Source: Paenibacillus rigui
GTDB lineage: Bacteria; Bacillota; Bacilli; Paenibacillales; NBRC-103111
Reading direction: 5' to 3'
Assembly: GCF_002234615.1 (NCBI RefSeq)
Contig: NZ_NMQW01000025.1
Span: 124,001 to 188,000 of the forward strand
DNA length: 64,000 nt
The notes under the pieces are model-generated. The model ran no database searches. It was not told where the DNA came from and was given only the letters and a program-made list of their open reading frames with translations. This document shows, piece after piece, positions 52,887-61,684 of the stretch. A program made the position numbers and the translations under genes. Numbering within the stretch: position 1 is the stretch's first letter; each line of letters opens with the position of its first letter.

Positions 52887-54080
52887 TTACTGCGAACGCC
52901 GGGTCATCTGCTGCCATACCGACCCTTCAGCGGCGTGGCCGCCTTCCATTCGTTCGATAGCCATGTGCATTTGCATGCGAACTTCGAATTCCGGCTCATC
53001 TAACGCCTCTTTCAGTGCGGGCAGAGCTTCATCCGTACCCGCTTCGTAAAGAAATCGGGCAGCCCGCCAACGGACCAGCTTGTTCGGATCCTTCAAGGCC
53101 TCCATCATGGCTTGTGTAGCCCGGGAGTCGCCGATATCCGACAGCGTATCGCCGGCCGTGCGGCGGACGGACGCCGAATCATCCTTCAATGCTTGATATA
53201 GATAAGGCAGCACGTCGACTCCGTCTTCCTCCTTCAAATCGCCGAGGTACACTGTAGCCAGCCGGCGTACGGTCGACTTCTCGTCACGGAGTGCGGTGAC
53301 GAGAAGAGGCAGTGTCGCAGGTGAAGGCTTCACCTGCTGCAGCGCGGCATAGCGCCGCTTCCAGTCGGCGTCGGTGAGGTCCCGCGCCAGCTCTTCCGGC
53401 GTCGGCACCGTGCGGCCCGCCGCTTGAACGGCTGCGGCGCCCTCCGGCAGGGCGCCGGTCTGCTGCTGCGCCTGCTGCACGAGCTGCTGCAGGCGGGCAT
53501 CATCGTAGGTGGCGTCCAGCTCCTGCGCCACCTCGTCCAGCACCTCCTTCAGCTCGCCATAGCGGATCCCCCAATCCTCGAGCGAACGCTCTTTGATGAG
53601 ATTGGGGGATGCCGCTGCCGCCCGGATGGCGGCCTCGCTGAAGCGTTCCGGCAGCGCGATCCGCTGCTGCTCGGATCCGCTCTGCACCCGCACCTGCAGC
53701 GGGATGCCGCGAAAATGCTGCAGCAGCACGTGAACCTCGCCGAAGGGAAGCGATGCTTCGGCTTCGTCAGTAGAGACGGTGGCCGCTCCAGCGGATGGAG
53801 CGGCTGTTGCGGACGCGGCTTCGCTGCCCCCGAGCAGCTCGCGGATTTGCTGCAGGATCGGCTGCCAATCGGCCTTGGCCAGCCGATCCACTGCGATGAA
53901 ATCGGCGGCGTGGTAGATGCTTTTGACGCCTGTGATCGCAAGAATGCCGCGAAGGGCGGCAGGAGCCTTTTGCGGCTCACCCGGTGTATACGTGTGGCGG
54001 GCACCTTCGGGAAGCCGCTCGCTCAAATTAATTTTCATCGAATTCGGACTAGGGGTCGGTTCAATCGAAACAATATGCAT
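52887..54080 (-). CDS. CvfC/YpgR-like protein: Nfu/NifU N-terminal domain plus HEAT repeats
   Basis: Protein of 397 residues. Residues 1-90 match the Nfu N-terminal scaffold fold (IEPTPSPNSMKINLSERLP, then ILAITGVKSIYHAADFIAVD). A variable Ala/Ser/Pro-rich linker follows, then about four HEAT-like repeats from residue 255 on (DADWKRRYAAL; STVRRLATVYLGDL; ASVRRTAGDTLSDIGD; KLVRWRAARFLYEAG). This is the layout of the conserved virulence factor C (CvfC) family. ATG 54080 follows AAAGGTG. No NifU C-terminal CxxC is present, so it does not itself carry that cluster site. The exact role is unclear. Confidence 0.82.
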   Translation of the reverse strand: MHIVSIEPTPSPNSMKINLSERLPEGARHTYTPGEPQKAPAALRGILAITGVKSIYHAADFIAVDRLAKADWQPILQQIRELLGGSEAASATAAPSAGAATVSTDEAEASLPFGEVHVLLQHFRGIPLQVRVQSGSEQQRIALPERFSEAAIRAAAASPNLIKERSLEDWGIRYGELKEVLDEVAQELDATYDDARLQQLVQQAQQQTGALPEGAAAVQAAGRTVPTPEELARDLTDADWKRRYAALQQVKPSPATLPLLVTALRDEKSTVRRLATVYLGDLKEEDGVDVLPYLYQALKDDSASVRRTAGDTLSDIGDSRATQAMMEALKDPNKLVRWRAARFLYEAGTDEALPALKEALDEPEFEVRMQMHMAIERMEGGHAAEGSVWQQMTRRSQ

Positions 54081-54108
54081 ACAAGGGTTCACCTTTCTTT
54101 TCGCTATG

Positions 54109-54156
54109 AAAAAAAGACCGTCTCGCGTGGAGTACGCAGGGGATCGGTCTCTTTTC
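54109..54156 (-). terminator. Terminator of the guanylate-kinase-like gene
   Basis: On the minus strand AGACCG pairs with CGGTCT, followed by seven T residues. Confidence 0.8.
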
Positions 54157-54187
54157 ATTTTATATTGAATTGTTTGTTCGCTGTTCG

Positions 54188-54778
54188 TTAGTCTTTGTCC
54201 ACCAGATTACGGTGCAAATAGTTATCGTCCAACGTTTTGGTTAGATCGAAGACTGTATGCGCCAAATCGAGATTTTCAAAAATGTGCTCGCAATGATCTT
54301 TATAAGCCATTTCTTCATCGTAATGGGAAGTGTAGCGGTCGATCAGTTCAGGGGAGTCGCCCCGTTCCTCCTCGCGCTTTACGATCGTCTTCAGATCAGC
54401 ATAGATGAAAATGCGTGCAGCCTTCCTGCCGTAACGCTGCTTCAACGACTCGGCGCCAAACCGGTTCAGCACCAGGTAGATGGCTCCGTGCTTTTGCAGC
54501 ATGTCGGCAACATCCTGCTCCTTCACGCCGTAACGGTTCCCGTCGATTTCGATGACTTCGACAAACTCTTGATTACGCTCGGCTGCGATGAACTCATCTT
54601 TTGAGACGAAATGGTAATCCTGTCCATCCACTTCTGAGGATCGAGGTGCCCGAGTAGTGTACGAAATGACCTGCTTCATACCGAGTGTATCGCCCGACAT
54701 TTGTGCAACTGTTTTACGGCCGGCACCGTTGGGTCCGGTAAAAATAAAGATAATATCATGATCTTTTAATTCGTACAT
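54188..54778 (-). CDS. Guanylate-kinase-like protein with altered P-loop
   Basis: Protein of 196 residues with the guanylate kinase fold. The GMP-binding part is well kept (SYTTRAPRSSEVDGQDYHF, then FVEVIEIDGNRYGV), as is the RREERGD-like lid (KREEERGDS). The P-loop reads GPNGAGRKT instead of GPSGxGKGT: the Walker lysine is Arg21 and the lysine is displaced to 22. The acidic residue in the usual LEIDVQGA strand is also lost (LVLNRFGA). The true gmk probably lies elsewhere next to rpoZ. This may be a weak kinase or a GMP-binding protein. Confidence 0.78.
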   Translation of the reverse strand: MYELKDHDIIFIFTGPNGAGRKTVAQMSGDTLGMKQVISYTTRAPRSSEVDGQDYHFVSKDEFIAAERNQEFVEVIEIDGNRYGVKEQDVADMLQKHGAIYLVLNRFGAESLKQRYGRKAARIFIYADLKTIVKREEERGDSPELIDRYTSHYDEEMAYKDHCEHIFENLDLAHTVFDLTKTLDDNYLHRNLVDKD

Positions 54779-54914
54779 GGAAACCCCTCCTTAGTTTTGG
54801 AAGTTCCTTGCCGAGTACCGTATACCTTATTTTACATGGTTTACGTCGGAAGGTAAAGGCTTTCACCGCTGAACCCTAACGTTATTTACCCTAATTTGGA
54901 AAAAAATAGCTGTC

Positions 54915-56879
54915 CTAACGCCCGCTTCTTCCGCCTCCGGCTGGCCTGCGCCCTGCACGCGGCTTGCCCGCAGCGCCGGTCGTCCGCCCGCCTTGATCGC
55001 GCTTGCCGGCGGTTGCGCCCGCAGCGCGTCCGCGTCCCGCGGCGGCCTGGCTGCGCCCGCGGCCTTGCGCGCTAGCGTCGCCGCGCCCCGAAGCGCCTCT
55101 GGCGCCGGCGCGTTCGTCCGCGCCCCAGCGCTGCTCGCCTCCGGCAGCGCGTCCGCGTCCCGCGGCGGCCTGGCTGCGCGTGCGCCCTTGGGCGCTAGCA
55201 TCGCCGCGTGCCGCAGCACCTCTGGCGCCGGCGCGTTCGTCCGCGCCCCAGCGCTGCTCACCACCGGCAGCGCGTCCGCGTCCCGCGGCGGCCTGGCTGC
55301 GCGTGCGCCCTTGCGCGCTAGCGTCGCTGCGCCCCGAAGCACCTCTGGCACCGGCGCGTTCACCCGCGCCCCGGCGCTGCTCGTCGCCGCTGTATGCCGC
55401 TTTGCTGGTCCGGGCAATGCCTTGGAAACGGCCTCTAGCACCGGCTCTTTTCCCGCCGCCTTCTGCCAGCTCGCGTTCGCTGCGCTCCAATGCTTCGCTT
55501 TCTTCCGCCCGCTGATGCCATGCGCCTGCGATATCCTCCGAGCGTCCGCGTCCGCCTGCTAGCTTGCTGCTTGCTCCACGCCCGCTGCGTTCAAATCCGG
55601 CTGCGGCTTTGTCTCCCCGCTTGCTGCCTTGACGCTCGCGTGCGCCGGATCGCCCGCCTCTGCTTTCACCGCGTCCGCCCCGGGCGGAGCGTTCGCTGTC
55701 CCGGGTGGTGCTCATGTCCGCTCTCGATTCGCGCTTAGTTGGAGCAGGACTCAGCTCACCGTCCGCATTGGCGGTACGCCGCGGAAGCTGTTCGTTGATG
55801 CCGCGCTCGATGGCTTCAAGTGTGCCTTGATCCCGCTGGGCCACCATCGTTACCGCCATCCCGCGCTGTCCGGCACGGCCCGTACGGCCGATCCGATGAA
55901 TATAGCTCTCGACATCATGAGGCATGTCGTAGTTGAATACATGCGTGATGCCTTCTACGTCAAGCCCGCGCGCCGCGATATCCGTTGCCACAAGCAACTG
56001 GATTTTGGCCTCTCTGAATCGCTTCATGACTTGCTCACGCTTGGCCTGGGTTAAATCGCCGTGCAGCTCATCGGAAGCGAAGCCGCGCTCCTGCAAAGCT
56101 TCGTTTAATTTGGAGGCGCGAATTTTAGTCCGGCAAAAAATCATCGCCAAGTAGGGCTTATATTCTTCAATTAACCGGATTAATGCTTCCTGCTTGCCGC
56201 GGTCCGTTGTTTTTACGGCAACCTGCTCAATTTCCTTCAGTGTCACCTGCTTGGATTTTACCTTGATTTCCTCCGGGGTTCTCATGTAGCTTTTGGCCAA
56301 GTTGCGGATCGGGCCCGGCATTGTCGCGGAGAACAGCAGCGTTTGTCTTTTCGGAGAGGTCTGAATAATGATTTCTTCGACTTCCTTGAGAAAACCCATG
56401 TGCAGCATTTGATCCGCTTCGTCGAGAACGAGGGTGGAAAGCCTTTGCAGCTGTACCGTTCCTCTGCGCAGATGATCCAGCAGACGGCCAGGTGTTGCGA
56501 TAATCATATGTACCGTACCCTCGAGCTTTTTGAGCTGACGCTCAACGTCCTGCCCGCCGTAGGCTGCCAACACACCGACGCCTTTAAGCGGAGCCCATCT
56601 TTGTACCTCTCCGGCAATTTGAATCGCCAGTTCCCGGGTTGGTGTGACGATCAAGGCTTGCGTGTAGTTTTTTTTCAAATCGATGGTTTCCAAAATCGGA
56701 AGGACGAACGCCAGTGTTTTTCCTGTACCGGTCTGAGCCTGGGCGATGACGTCGCTTCCGGAGAGAACGACAGGAATGGCTTCTTGCTGAATGGGGGTTG
56801 GCTCTGTGTACCCTTGCTGCTGGAGTGCCTCCGACAGTACATCACTAATGCCGAGTGCGGCAAATGGTTTGGATTTCAT
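54915..56879 (-). CDS. DEAD-box RNA helicase with long repeat-built RG-rich tail
   Basis: RNA helicase of 654 residues, CshA-like in its core. The Q motif is YTEPTPIQQEAIP, motif I AQTGTGKT, motif II LDEADQM, motif III FSATM and motif VI HRIGRTGRAGQ. The core ends near residue 362; the remaining 290 residues are Arg/Gly/Ala/Ser-rich, disordered and basic, with three 41-residue tandem repeats. Ordinary CshA is about 495-530 residues. ATG 56879 follows AAGGAG, with a long leader upstream as in cold-induced helicases. Such proteins remodel mRNA and ribosome precursors. Confidence 0.92.
   Translation of the reverse strand: MKSKPFAALGISDVLSEALQQQGYTEPTPIQQEAIPVVLSGSDVIAQAQTGTGKTLAFVLPILETIDLKKNYTQALIVTPTRELAIQIAGEVQRWAPLKGVGVLAAYGGQDVERQLKKLEGTVHMIIATPGRLLDHLRRGTVQLQRLSTLVLDEADQMLHMGFLKEVEEIIIQTSPKRQTLLFSATMPGPIRNLAKSYMRTPEEIKVKSKQVTLKEIEQVAVKTTDRGKQEALIRLIEEYKPYLAMIFCRTKIRASKLNEALQERGFASDELHGDLTQAKREQVMKRFREAKIQLLVATDIAARGLDVEGITHVFNYDMPHDVESYIHRIGRTGRAGQRGMAVTMVAQRDQGTLEAIERGINEQLPRRTANADGELSPAPTKRESRADMSTTRDSERSARGGRGESRGGRSGARERQGSKRGDKAAAGFERSGRGASSKLAGGRGRSEDIAGAWHQRAEESEALERSERELAEGGGKRAGARGRFQGIARTSKAAYSGDEQRRGAGERAGARGASGRSDASAQGRTRSQAAAGRGRAAGGEQRWGADERAGARGAAARGDASAQGRTRSQAAAGRGRAAGGEQRWGADERAGARGASGRGDASAQGRGRSQAAAGRGRAAGATAGKRDQGGRTTGAAGKPRAGRRPAGGGRSGR
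55021..55389 (-). repeat. 123-bp tandem repeat, three copies, inside the helicase tail
   Basis: The phrase GCAGCGCGTCCGCG recurs at 55021, 55144 and 55267, a strict 123-bp period equal to 41 codons. Each unit codes for an Arg/Gly/Ala-rich block around ERAGARGA and QAAAGRGRAAG. The units differ by a few codons and are much GC-richer than the surroundings. Confidence 0.9.
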
Positions 56880-57112
56880 TATAGATTGTCTCCTTATCTA
56901 TGGGTTCATTCATTATTCGTCGAGAGCAACGGGTCAGACCTTGACATATGCCTTTGTCGGATGCTGCCGTCGAGTCAGGTACTGTATGGAAGAAGCTCAT
57001 CATGGCTTGTAACGGACTCTTCATATAAAAATACCTTTGCTCTTTCTGCTGCTCACGCATCATAGTTGTACTACCTGCATTCTACAGGAAGGCCGAGGAA
57101 AAAGAAACCAGC
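56880..57112. other. Leader and promoter region of the DEAD-box helicase
   Basis: No gene seen. It holds the helicase's ribosome site and probably a long leader. I could not fix a promoter by eye. Confidence 0.4.
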
Positions 57113-57120
57113 ATAAAAAT

Positions 57121-57162
57121 CCCCTGCTTCGCTTCATATATATATGAAGCGATAGTCAGGGG
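57121..57162 (-). terminator. Terminator of the YhcN-like gene, with a perfect palindrome
   Basis: Outer arms CCCCTG / CAGGGG enclose the perfect 24-base palindrome TCGCTTCATATA-TATATGAAGCGA (57129-57152). On the minus strand it is followed by ATTTTTATG. Confidence 0.75.
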
Positions 57163-57188
57163 CAATTGCGTTGCTTTTCAGAAAGTCC

Positions 57189-57878
57189 TTAATGGCTTTC
57201 CGATTGCGTAGGGACCGTTGGCTGCGTTCCGAAGATACTTTCGGATATGCTGTCAAACTCCGGCAAATAAGGCTTAAGGTCATTCCCGCTCCAAGCCAAT
57301 TGGGCTAATCGGTTCATTACATTTATATAGATGCGATTTGCTGAGATATATACGTCCGCAACAGTAGGCTGCAGGGAACGGATCTTCTCGGCGATTTTTT
57401 GCTTGAATAGATGGGTAATTTGATCGTGATTCATGACCGTATCATAGGAATTGCTGCCTGTCGCCAGCTTTCTCGGATCCGCCGAATCGTTAAATGGAGT
57501 ATAGGGGCTGTAGAGGCCGCGAACCGTCCCGGCGTTATTCGTTTCGTTCGGCGCGCTGTGGGTGCCGGTGGCTGTCTTGTCAATTGTAATAGCCACATAA
57601 GCAATGTTGTCTGCCAGCATAACAATCGCACTGTTCACGCCGTCCATAGCGGCCACTTGATCTGACAGAAACTGATTCATTTCCAGGTTGCTGTGTTTAT
57701 GCGAGACAACGGCATATTGCTGCTGGGTCTGGTAGGCTCTGGATGTGTCCTGCCTAGGCTCGTCGCGTCGGCTCCCATAGTTATTCGCACTGTTGTAATC
57801 GTACCAGCTGAAGCATCCGCTCAGAATGATGAGAGAGCTTGTACATAAGATTGTCGTAATAAGTCGAAAATAGCTCAT
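57189..57878 (-). CDS. YhcN/YlaJ family sporulation lipoprotein
   Basis: Lipoprotein of 229 residues with lipobox ILSGCFSW. The family domain runs from about residue 60 (MNQFLSDQVAAMDGVNSAIVML, then IAYVAITIDK) to 190 (KIRSLQPTVADVYISANR). YhcN and YlaJ are found in spore inner membranes or are needed for efficient germination or outgrowth. The gene sits between the helicase and the caa3 cluster and reads away from the latter. Confidence 0.85.
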   Translation of the reverse strand: MSYFRLITTILCTSSLIILSGCFSWYDYNSANNYGSRRDEPRQDTSRAYQTQQQYAVVSHKHSNLEMNQFLSDQVAAMDGVNSAIVMLADNIAYVAITIDKTATGTHSAPNETNNAGTVRGLYSPYTPFNDSADPRKLATGSNSYDTVMNHDQITHLFKQKIAEKIRSLQPTVADVYISANRIYINVMNRLAQLAWSGNDLKPYLPEFDSISESIFGTQPTVPTQSESH

Positions 57879-58054
57879 AGAAGCCTCCTTTTTAGTGAAT
57901 CCAGATGCGTTATTTCAATAATAGGATTCATCAAATGGACGAAAATATGCATTGGTTCACCATCGTGTTTGGATGCATAAAAGTCCTGAATTATGGAAAT
58001 AAAACAGAGAGACGAAGGAGAAAAAGCCCATGAAATCAAACAATTGAGAACAAT

Positions 58055-58132
58055 TTGTGAACTTGTTAAGATTCATTGACAATTGTAGGGTGCGAATTTA
58101 TAGTTAATATGGTGATTAGGTTCATTGACAAT
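58055..58132 (+). promoter_or_regulatory. ctaC promoter with ResD-like box and direct repeat
   Basis: TTGACA (58076-58081), 17-base spacer, TATAGT (58099-58104): a strong sigma-A promoter with a start near 58111. TTGTGAACTTGTTAA (58055-58069) directly upstream is close to the ResD consensus TTGTGAAnnTTTTnA. The 12-base phrase TTCATTGACAAT that covers the -35 recurs at 58121-58132, just downstream of the start. Confidence 0.7.
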
Positions 58133-58182
58133 ATATGACCTTTTGTTCGAAAAATATTTGCTTTAGAGGTGGGATTGATAAG

Positions 58183-59184
58183 ATGAATCGATGGCAAAAT
58201 CTGTGGCGTTACATCCCTCTGTTCGGGCTGATGATGCTGCTTCTGACAGGATGTGGAGACGAAACGATTTCCGCCTTGAAGCCCAGAGGACCGGTAGCCA
58301 GAGACCAACTGTTTCTGATGAAGCTTTCCTTGGGGATTATGGTCTTGGTTGTAATCGTTGTATTCGTTATCTACGTTTATGTATTGGTGCGCTTCCGGAA
58401 GAAAAAAGGCGACAAAGACATTATTCCGAAGCAAGTAGAAGGTTCGCACACACTGGAAATTATTTGGACGGTTATTCCTATTATCCTGTTGCTCATCCTG
58501 GCGGTTCCGACGGTGAGCTACACGGTTAAGCTTGCGGAGAATCATACGCAGGACAAGGATGCCATTCACGTGAAAGTAACGGCCCATCAATTCTGGTGGC
58601 AGTTTGAATATCCGGATTTGGGTATTGCTACGGCTCAGGACTTGGTCATTCCTACGAACAAAAAGATTGCTTTTGAATTGACCTCTGCCGATGTCCTTCA
58701 CTCCTTCTGGGTTCCGTCCCTTGGCGGTAAACAGGATACGAACGTGGGTATGACGAACACGTTCTATTTGGAAGCGGATGAAGTGGATACGTTTAAAGGG
58801 AAATGTGCGGAGCTCTGTGGAGCATCTCATGCGTTGATGGACTTCAAAGTAGTGTCCAAATCCGAAGCGGATTTCAACGCGTGGGTCAATAAAATGAAAA
58901 CCCCTGCAGCGATTCCTGCGGATGCGAAAAACGGTGAGCAAGTGTTTAAAGAAAATTGCTTGTCCTGTCATGCAGTGAACGCGCAAGGCCTTGGTTTTGG
59001 ACCTAACTTGAACGGATTTGCTTCTCGTGAGCTTGTAGCAGGTATTTTACCTCACAACGATGACAGCATCAGACAGTGGGTCAAGGATCCTCAAGCCGTG
59101 AAACCGGGCAACAAAATGCCGCAGGTTCCTTTGAAGGATGACCAGATCAACGATGTAATCAAATACTTAAATTCATTGAAATAA
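58183..59184 (+). CDS. ctaC: Cytochrome caa3 oxidase subunit II with fused cytochrome c domain
   Basis: Lipoprotein-anchored subunit of 333 residues (lipobox LLLTGCGD). Two membrane helices follow (about 45-70 and 85-110), then the CuA domain with Cys208, Cys212, His216 and Met219 in CAELCGASHALM. A C-terminal cytochrome c domain has the heme site CLSCH at residues 259-263 and a distal methionine in GNKMPQVP. It accepts electrons from cytochrome c for oxygen reduction. ATG 58183 follows AGAGGTGGG. It leads the ctaCDEFG cluster. Confidence 0.96.
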   Translation: MNRWQNLWRYIPLFGLMMLLLTGCGDETISALKPRGPVARDQLFLMKLSLGIMVLVVIVVFVIYVYVLVRFRKKKGDKDIIPKQVEGSHTLEIIWTVIPIILLLILAVPTVSYTVKLAENHTQDKDAIHVKVTAHQFWWQFEYPDLGIATAQDLVIPTNKKIAFELTSADVLHSFWVPSLGGKQDTNVGMTNTFYLEADEVDTFKGKCAELCGASHALMDFKVVSKSEADFNAWVNKMKTPAAIPADAKNGEQVFKENCLSCHAVNAQGLGFGPNLNGFASRELVAGILPHNDDSIRQWVKDPQAVKPGNKMPQVPLKDDQINDVIKYLNSLK

Positions 59185-59216
59185 TGAACATCTTGGAACA
59201 AAGGAGGTAAAATACG

Positions 59217-61067
59217 TTGGCTCACTCACATAAAGCGAAGCATTACACCGGTTTAATGGATTGGCTCACAACCGTTGACCATAAAAAAATCGGTATTCTG
59301 TACTTAATCGCCGGGGGACTTTTCTTCCTCATGGGCGGTGTCGAAGCGATCCTGATTCGGATTCAGCTTTTGTATCCAGACAATAAGATTTTTATCGGCG
59401 ATACGTTTAATGCATTAACGACAATGCACGGAACGACAATGATCTTCTTCGCTGCGATGCCGATCATCTTTGCATTTATGAATGCGGTCGTGCCGCTTCA
59501 GATTGGTGCTCGTGACGTAGCGTTTCCATTCGTGAATGCGCTTGGATTCTGGTTATTTTTCTTCGGTGGTGTCATGCTGAACACAAGCTGGTTCCTAGGC
59601 GGCGCACCGGCAGCGGGCTGGACGGCTTATGTACCGCTTGCGGGTATCGTTGATTCGACTAGCAGCTACCATGGCGTTGACTTCTACGTTTTGGGCTTGC
59701 AAATTGCAGGTTTGGGTACGCTGATCGGGGGGATTAACTTCCTCGTAACGATCATTAACATGCGTGCTCCGGGTATGACATATATGAGAATGCCGTTGTT
59801 TACGTGGACTGCATTCATCACGTCGGCCTTGATTCTGTTCGCTTTCCCGGCCATTACTGTAGGTTTGGTTGAATTGATGTTTGACCGCCTGTTCGGCGGC
59901 GCGTTCTTTGAAGTATCCAAGGGCGGTAACCCGGTGCTTTGGGAACATCTTTTCTGGATCTTCGGTCATCCCGAAGTATATATCTTGATTTTGCCGGCAT
60001 TTGGTATTATCTCGGAGATTGTAAGTACATTCTCGAAAAAGCGTTTGTTCGGTTACAGCTCGATGGTATTCGCTACAGCGCTGATCGGTTTCTTGGGCTT
60101 CATGGTTTGGGTCCATCATATGTTTACAACAGGTATCGGTCCTGTAGGTAATGCGATTTTCGCAGTTGCGACGATGGCTATTGCGATTCCGACAGGGGTT
60201 AAAATCTTTAACTGGCTGTTTACGCTTTGGGGCGGTCAAATTACGTTCTCCACTGCAAACATTTTTGCAACAGCGTTCATTCCGACGTTCGTTATGGGTG
60301 GTACGACAGGGGTTATGCTGGCGGTACCTGCAGCTGACTTCCAATACCATGATACTTACTTCGTTGTAGCGCATTTCCACTACGTTATCGTAGGGGGCTT
60401 GGTGCTTGGTTTGTTCGCCGGTGCATACTACTGGTGGCCAAAAATGTTCGGCCGCTTGCTGAACGAAACTTTGGGTAAAATTCATTTCTGGACGTTCTTT
60501 ATCGGCTTCCACCTGACATTCTTCCCTCAGCACTTCTTGGGTCTGATGGGGATGCCTCGCCGCGTATTTACATATCAACCTGGCGTTGGTTTGGAAGAAG
60601 GTAACTTTATCTCGACGATCGGTGCATTCCTGATGGGTATCGGTATGATCGTGTTCTTGATTAATATCATTGCAACATCCCGCTTGCCGCAAAATGCTCC
60701 AGCCGACCCATGGGACGGACGTACATTGGAGTGGGCGATTCCTTCGCCTCCGCCGGAGTATAACTTCAAGCAAACTCCATTGGTTCGCGGTTTGGATCCA
60801 TTGTGGAAAGAGAAAATGGCAGGTAATAAAGAGATGACGCCAGCAGAACCGATCGGTTCGATTCACATGCCGTCACCTTCCATCTTGCCGCTAATCTTCT
60901 CCATCGGTTTCTTTATTGCAGGCTTTGGTTTTATGTATCACACGTACTCGGTATCGGCCGTAGGTATGGGGATTATGCTTTTGACGATGTTCCTGAGATC
61001 TGTATACGACGATCACGGGTATCATATTGAACCTGAAGAGTTGAACGATAAGGGGGTAAAGGCATGA
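59217..61067 (+). CDS. ctaD: Cytochrome c oxidase subunit I
   Basis: Catalytic heme-copper subunit of 616 residues with at least 12 helices. Key motifs are the heme a ligand in TTMHGTTMIF, the CuB/cross-link segment FGHPEVYILILPAFG, CuB histidines in WVHHMFTTG, and VAHFHYVIVGG with the heme a3 and heme a ligands. TTG 59217 is preceded by AAAGGAGGT. Subunits I and III overlap by ATGA. Heme A needed here would come from ctaA/ctaB, which are not in the window. Confidence 0.97.
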   Translation: MAHSHKAKHYTGLMDWLTTVDHKKIGILYLIAGGLFFLMGGVEAILIRIQLLYPDNKIFIGDTFNALTTMHGTTMIFFAAMPIIFAFMNAVVPLQIGARDVAFPFVNALGFWLFFFGGVMLNTSWFLGGAPAAGWTAYVPLAGIVDSTSSYHGVDFYVLGLQIAGLGTLIGGINFLVTIINMRAPGMTYMRMPLFTWTAFITSALILFAFPAITVGLVELMFDRLFGGAFFEVSKGGNPVLWEHLFWIFGHPEVYILILPAFGIISEIVSTFSKKRLFGYSSMVFATALIGFLGFMVWVHHMFTTGIGPVGNAIFAVATMAIAIPTGVKIFNWLFTLWGGQITFSTANIFATAFIPTFVMGGTTGVMLAVPAADFQYHDTYFVVAHFHYVIVGGLVLGLFAGAYYWWPKMFGRLLNETLGKIHFWTFFIGFHLTFFPQHFLGLMGMPRRVFTYQPGVGLEEGNFISTIGAFLMGIGMIVFLINIIATSRLPQNAPADPWDGRTLEWAIPSPPPEYNFKQTPLVRGLDPLWKEKMAGNKEMTPAEPIGSIHMPSPSILPLIFSIGFFIAGFGFMYHTYSVSAVGMGIMLLTMFLRSVYDDHGYHIEPEELNDKGVKA

Positions 61068-61684
61068 GTGCACATCACGAAGTAGGCGGTGCCCTGCCAC
61101 CTCACGCAGAAACTGCGACCTTAGAAGGTAAAAATAAAGTTATGGGCTTCTGGCTCTTCCTTGGTGGAGAGTGCGTATTGTTCGGTACGTTGTTCGCTAC
61201 GTTTATCGCGCTGCGCAACCAAGTACCGGATGGTCCAACAGGTCAAGAAATTTTCCAACTGGGTACAGTAGCTCTGTCAACATTCATCCTGTTGACGAGC
61301 TCCTTGACCAGTGTTTTCGGTACGATGGCTTTACACCGCGGCAAGCTGAATCAGCTGCTTATGTGGATGACAATCACGATCCTGCTCGGTCTTGCTTTCT
61401 TGGGTCTTGAGATTTATGAGTTTAAAGAGTATGTCCACGAAGGTCATGTGTTCTCGAAGAGTGCATTCGCCACTTCCTTCTATACGTTAGTTGGGTTCCA
61501 CGGAGCTCACGTAGCGTTCGGGGTATTATGGATTGCTCTGTTGATTATCTCTTCCTTTAAGAAAGGACTTACGGTCGTTACGGCGCCTAAGTTCTACGTA
61601 GCCGGCTTGTACTGGCACTTTATCGACGTTGTGTGGGTATTTATCTTCACCGTAGTTTACTTATTGGGGAAGGTGGGACCGTAA
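61064..61684 (+). CDS. ctaE: Cytochrome c oxidase subunit III
   Basis: Membrane subunit of 206 residues with five helices. GFWLFLGGECVLFGTLFATF starts the core and GFHGAHVAFGVLW plus YWHFIDVVWVFIFTVVY are family hallmarks. The start codon overlaps the ctaD stop (ATGA), so translation is coupled. It stabilises the catalytic core. Confidence 0.95.
   Translation: MSAHHEVGGALPPHAETATLEGKNKVMGFWLFLGGECVLFGTLFATFIALRNQVPDGPTGQEIFQLGTVALSTFILLTSSLTSVFGTMALHRGKLNQLLMWMTITILLGLAFLGLEIYEFKEYVHEGHVFSKSAFATSFYTLVGFHGAHVAFGVLWIALLIISSFKKGLTVVTAPKFYVAGLYWHFIDVVWVFIFTVVYLLGKVGP

Noticed and set aside
55021-55389. CRISPR-like array
   Set aside because: The 123-bp repeats lack spacers, keep the reading frame and lie inside a gene.
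54993-55562. 189-codon plus-strand open frame opposite the helicase tail
   Set aside because: Artefact of the GC-rich 123-bp repeat; its protein is a repetitive Ala/Arg/Ser run.
59595-60866. 423-codon open frame opposite ctaD
   Set aside because: Antisense shadow of a highly conserved gene; no start signals.
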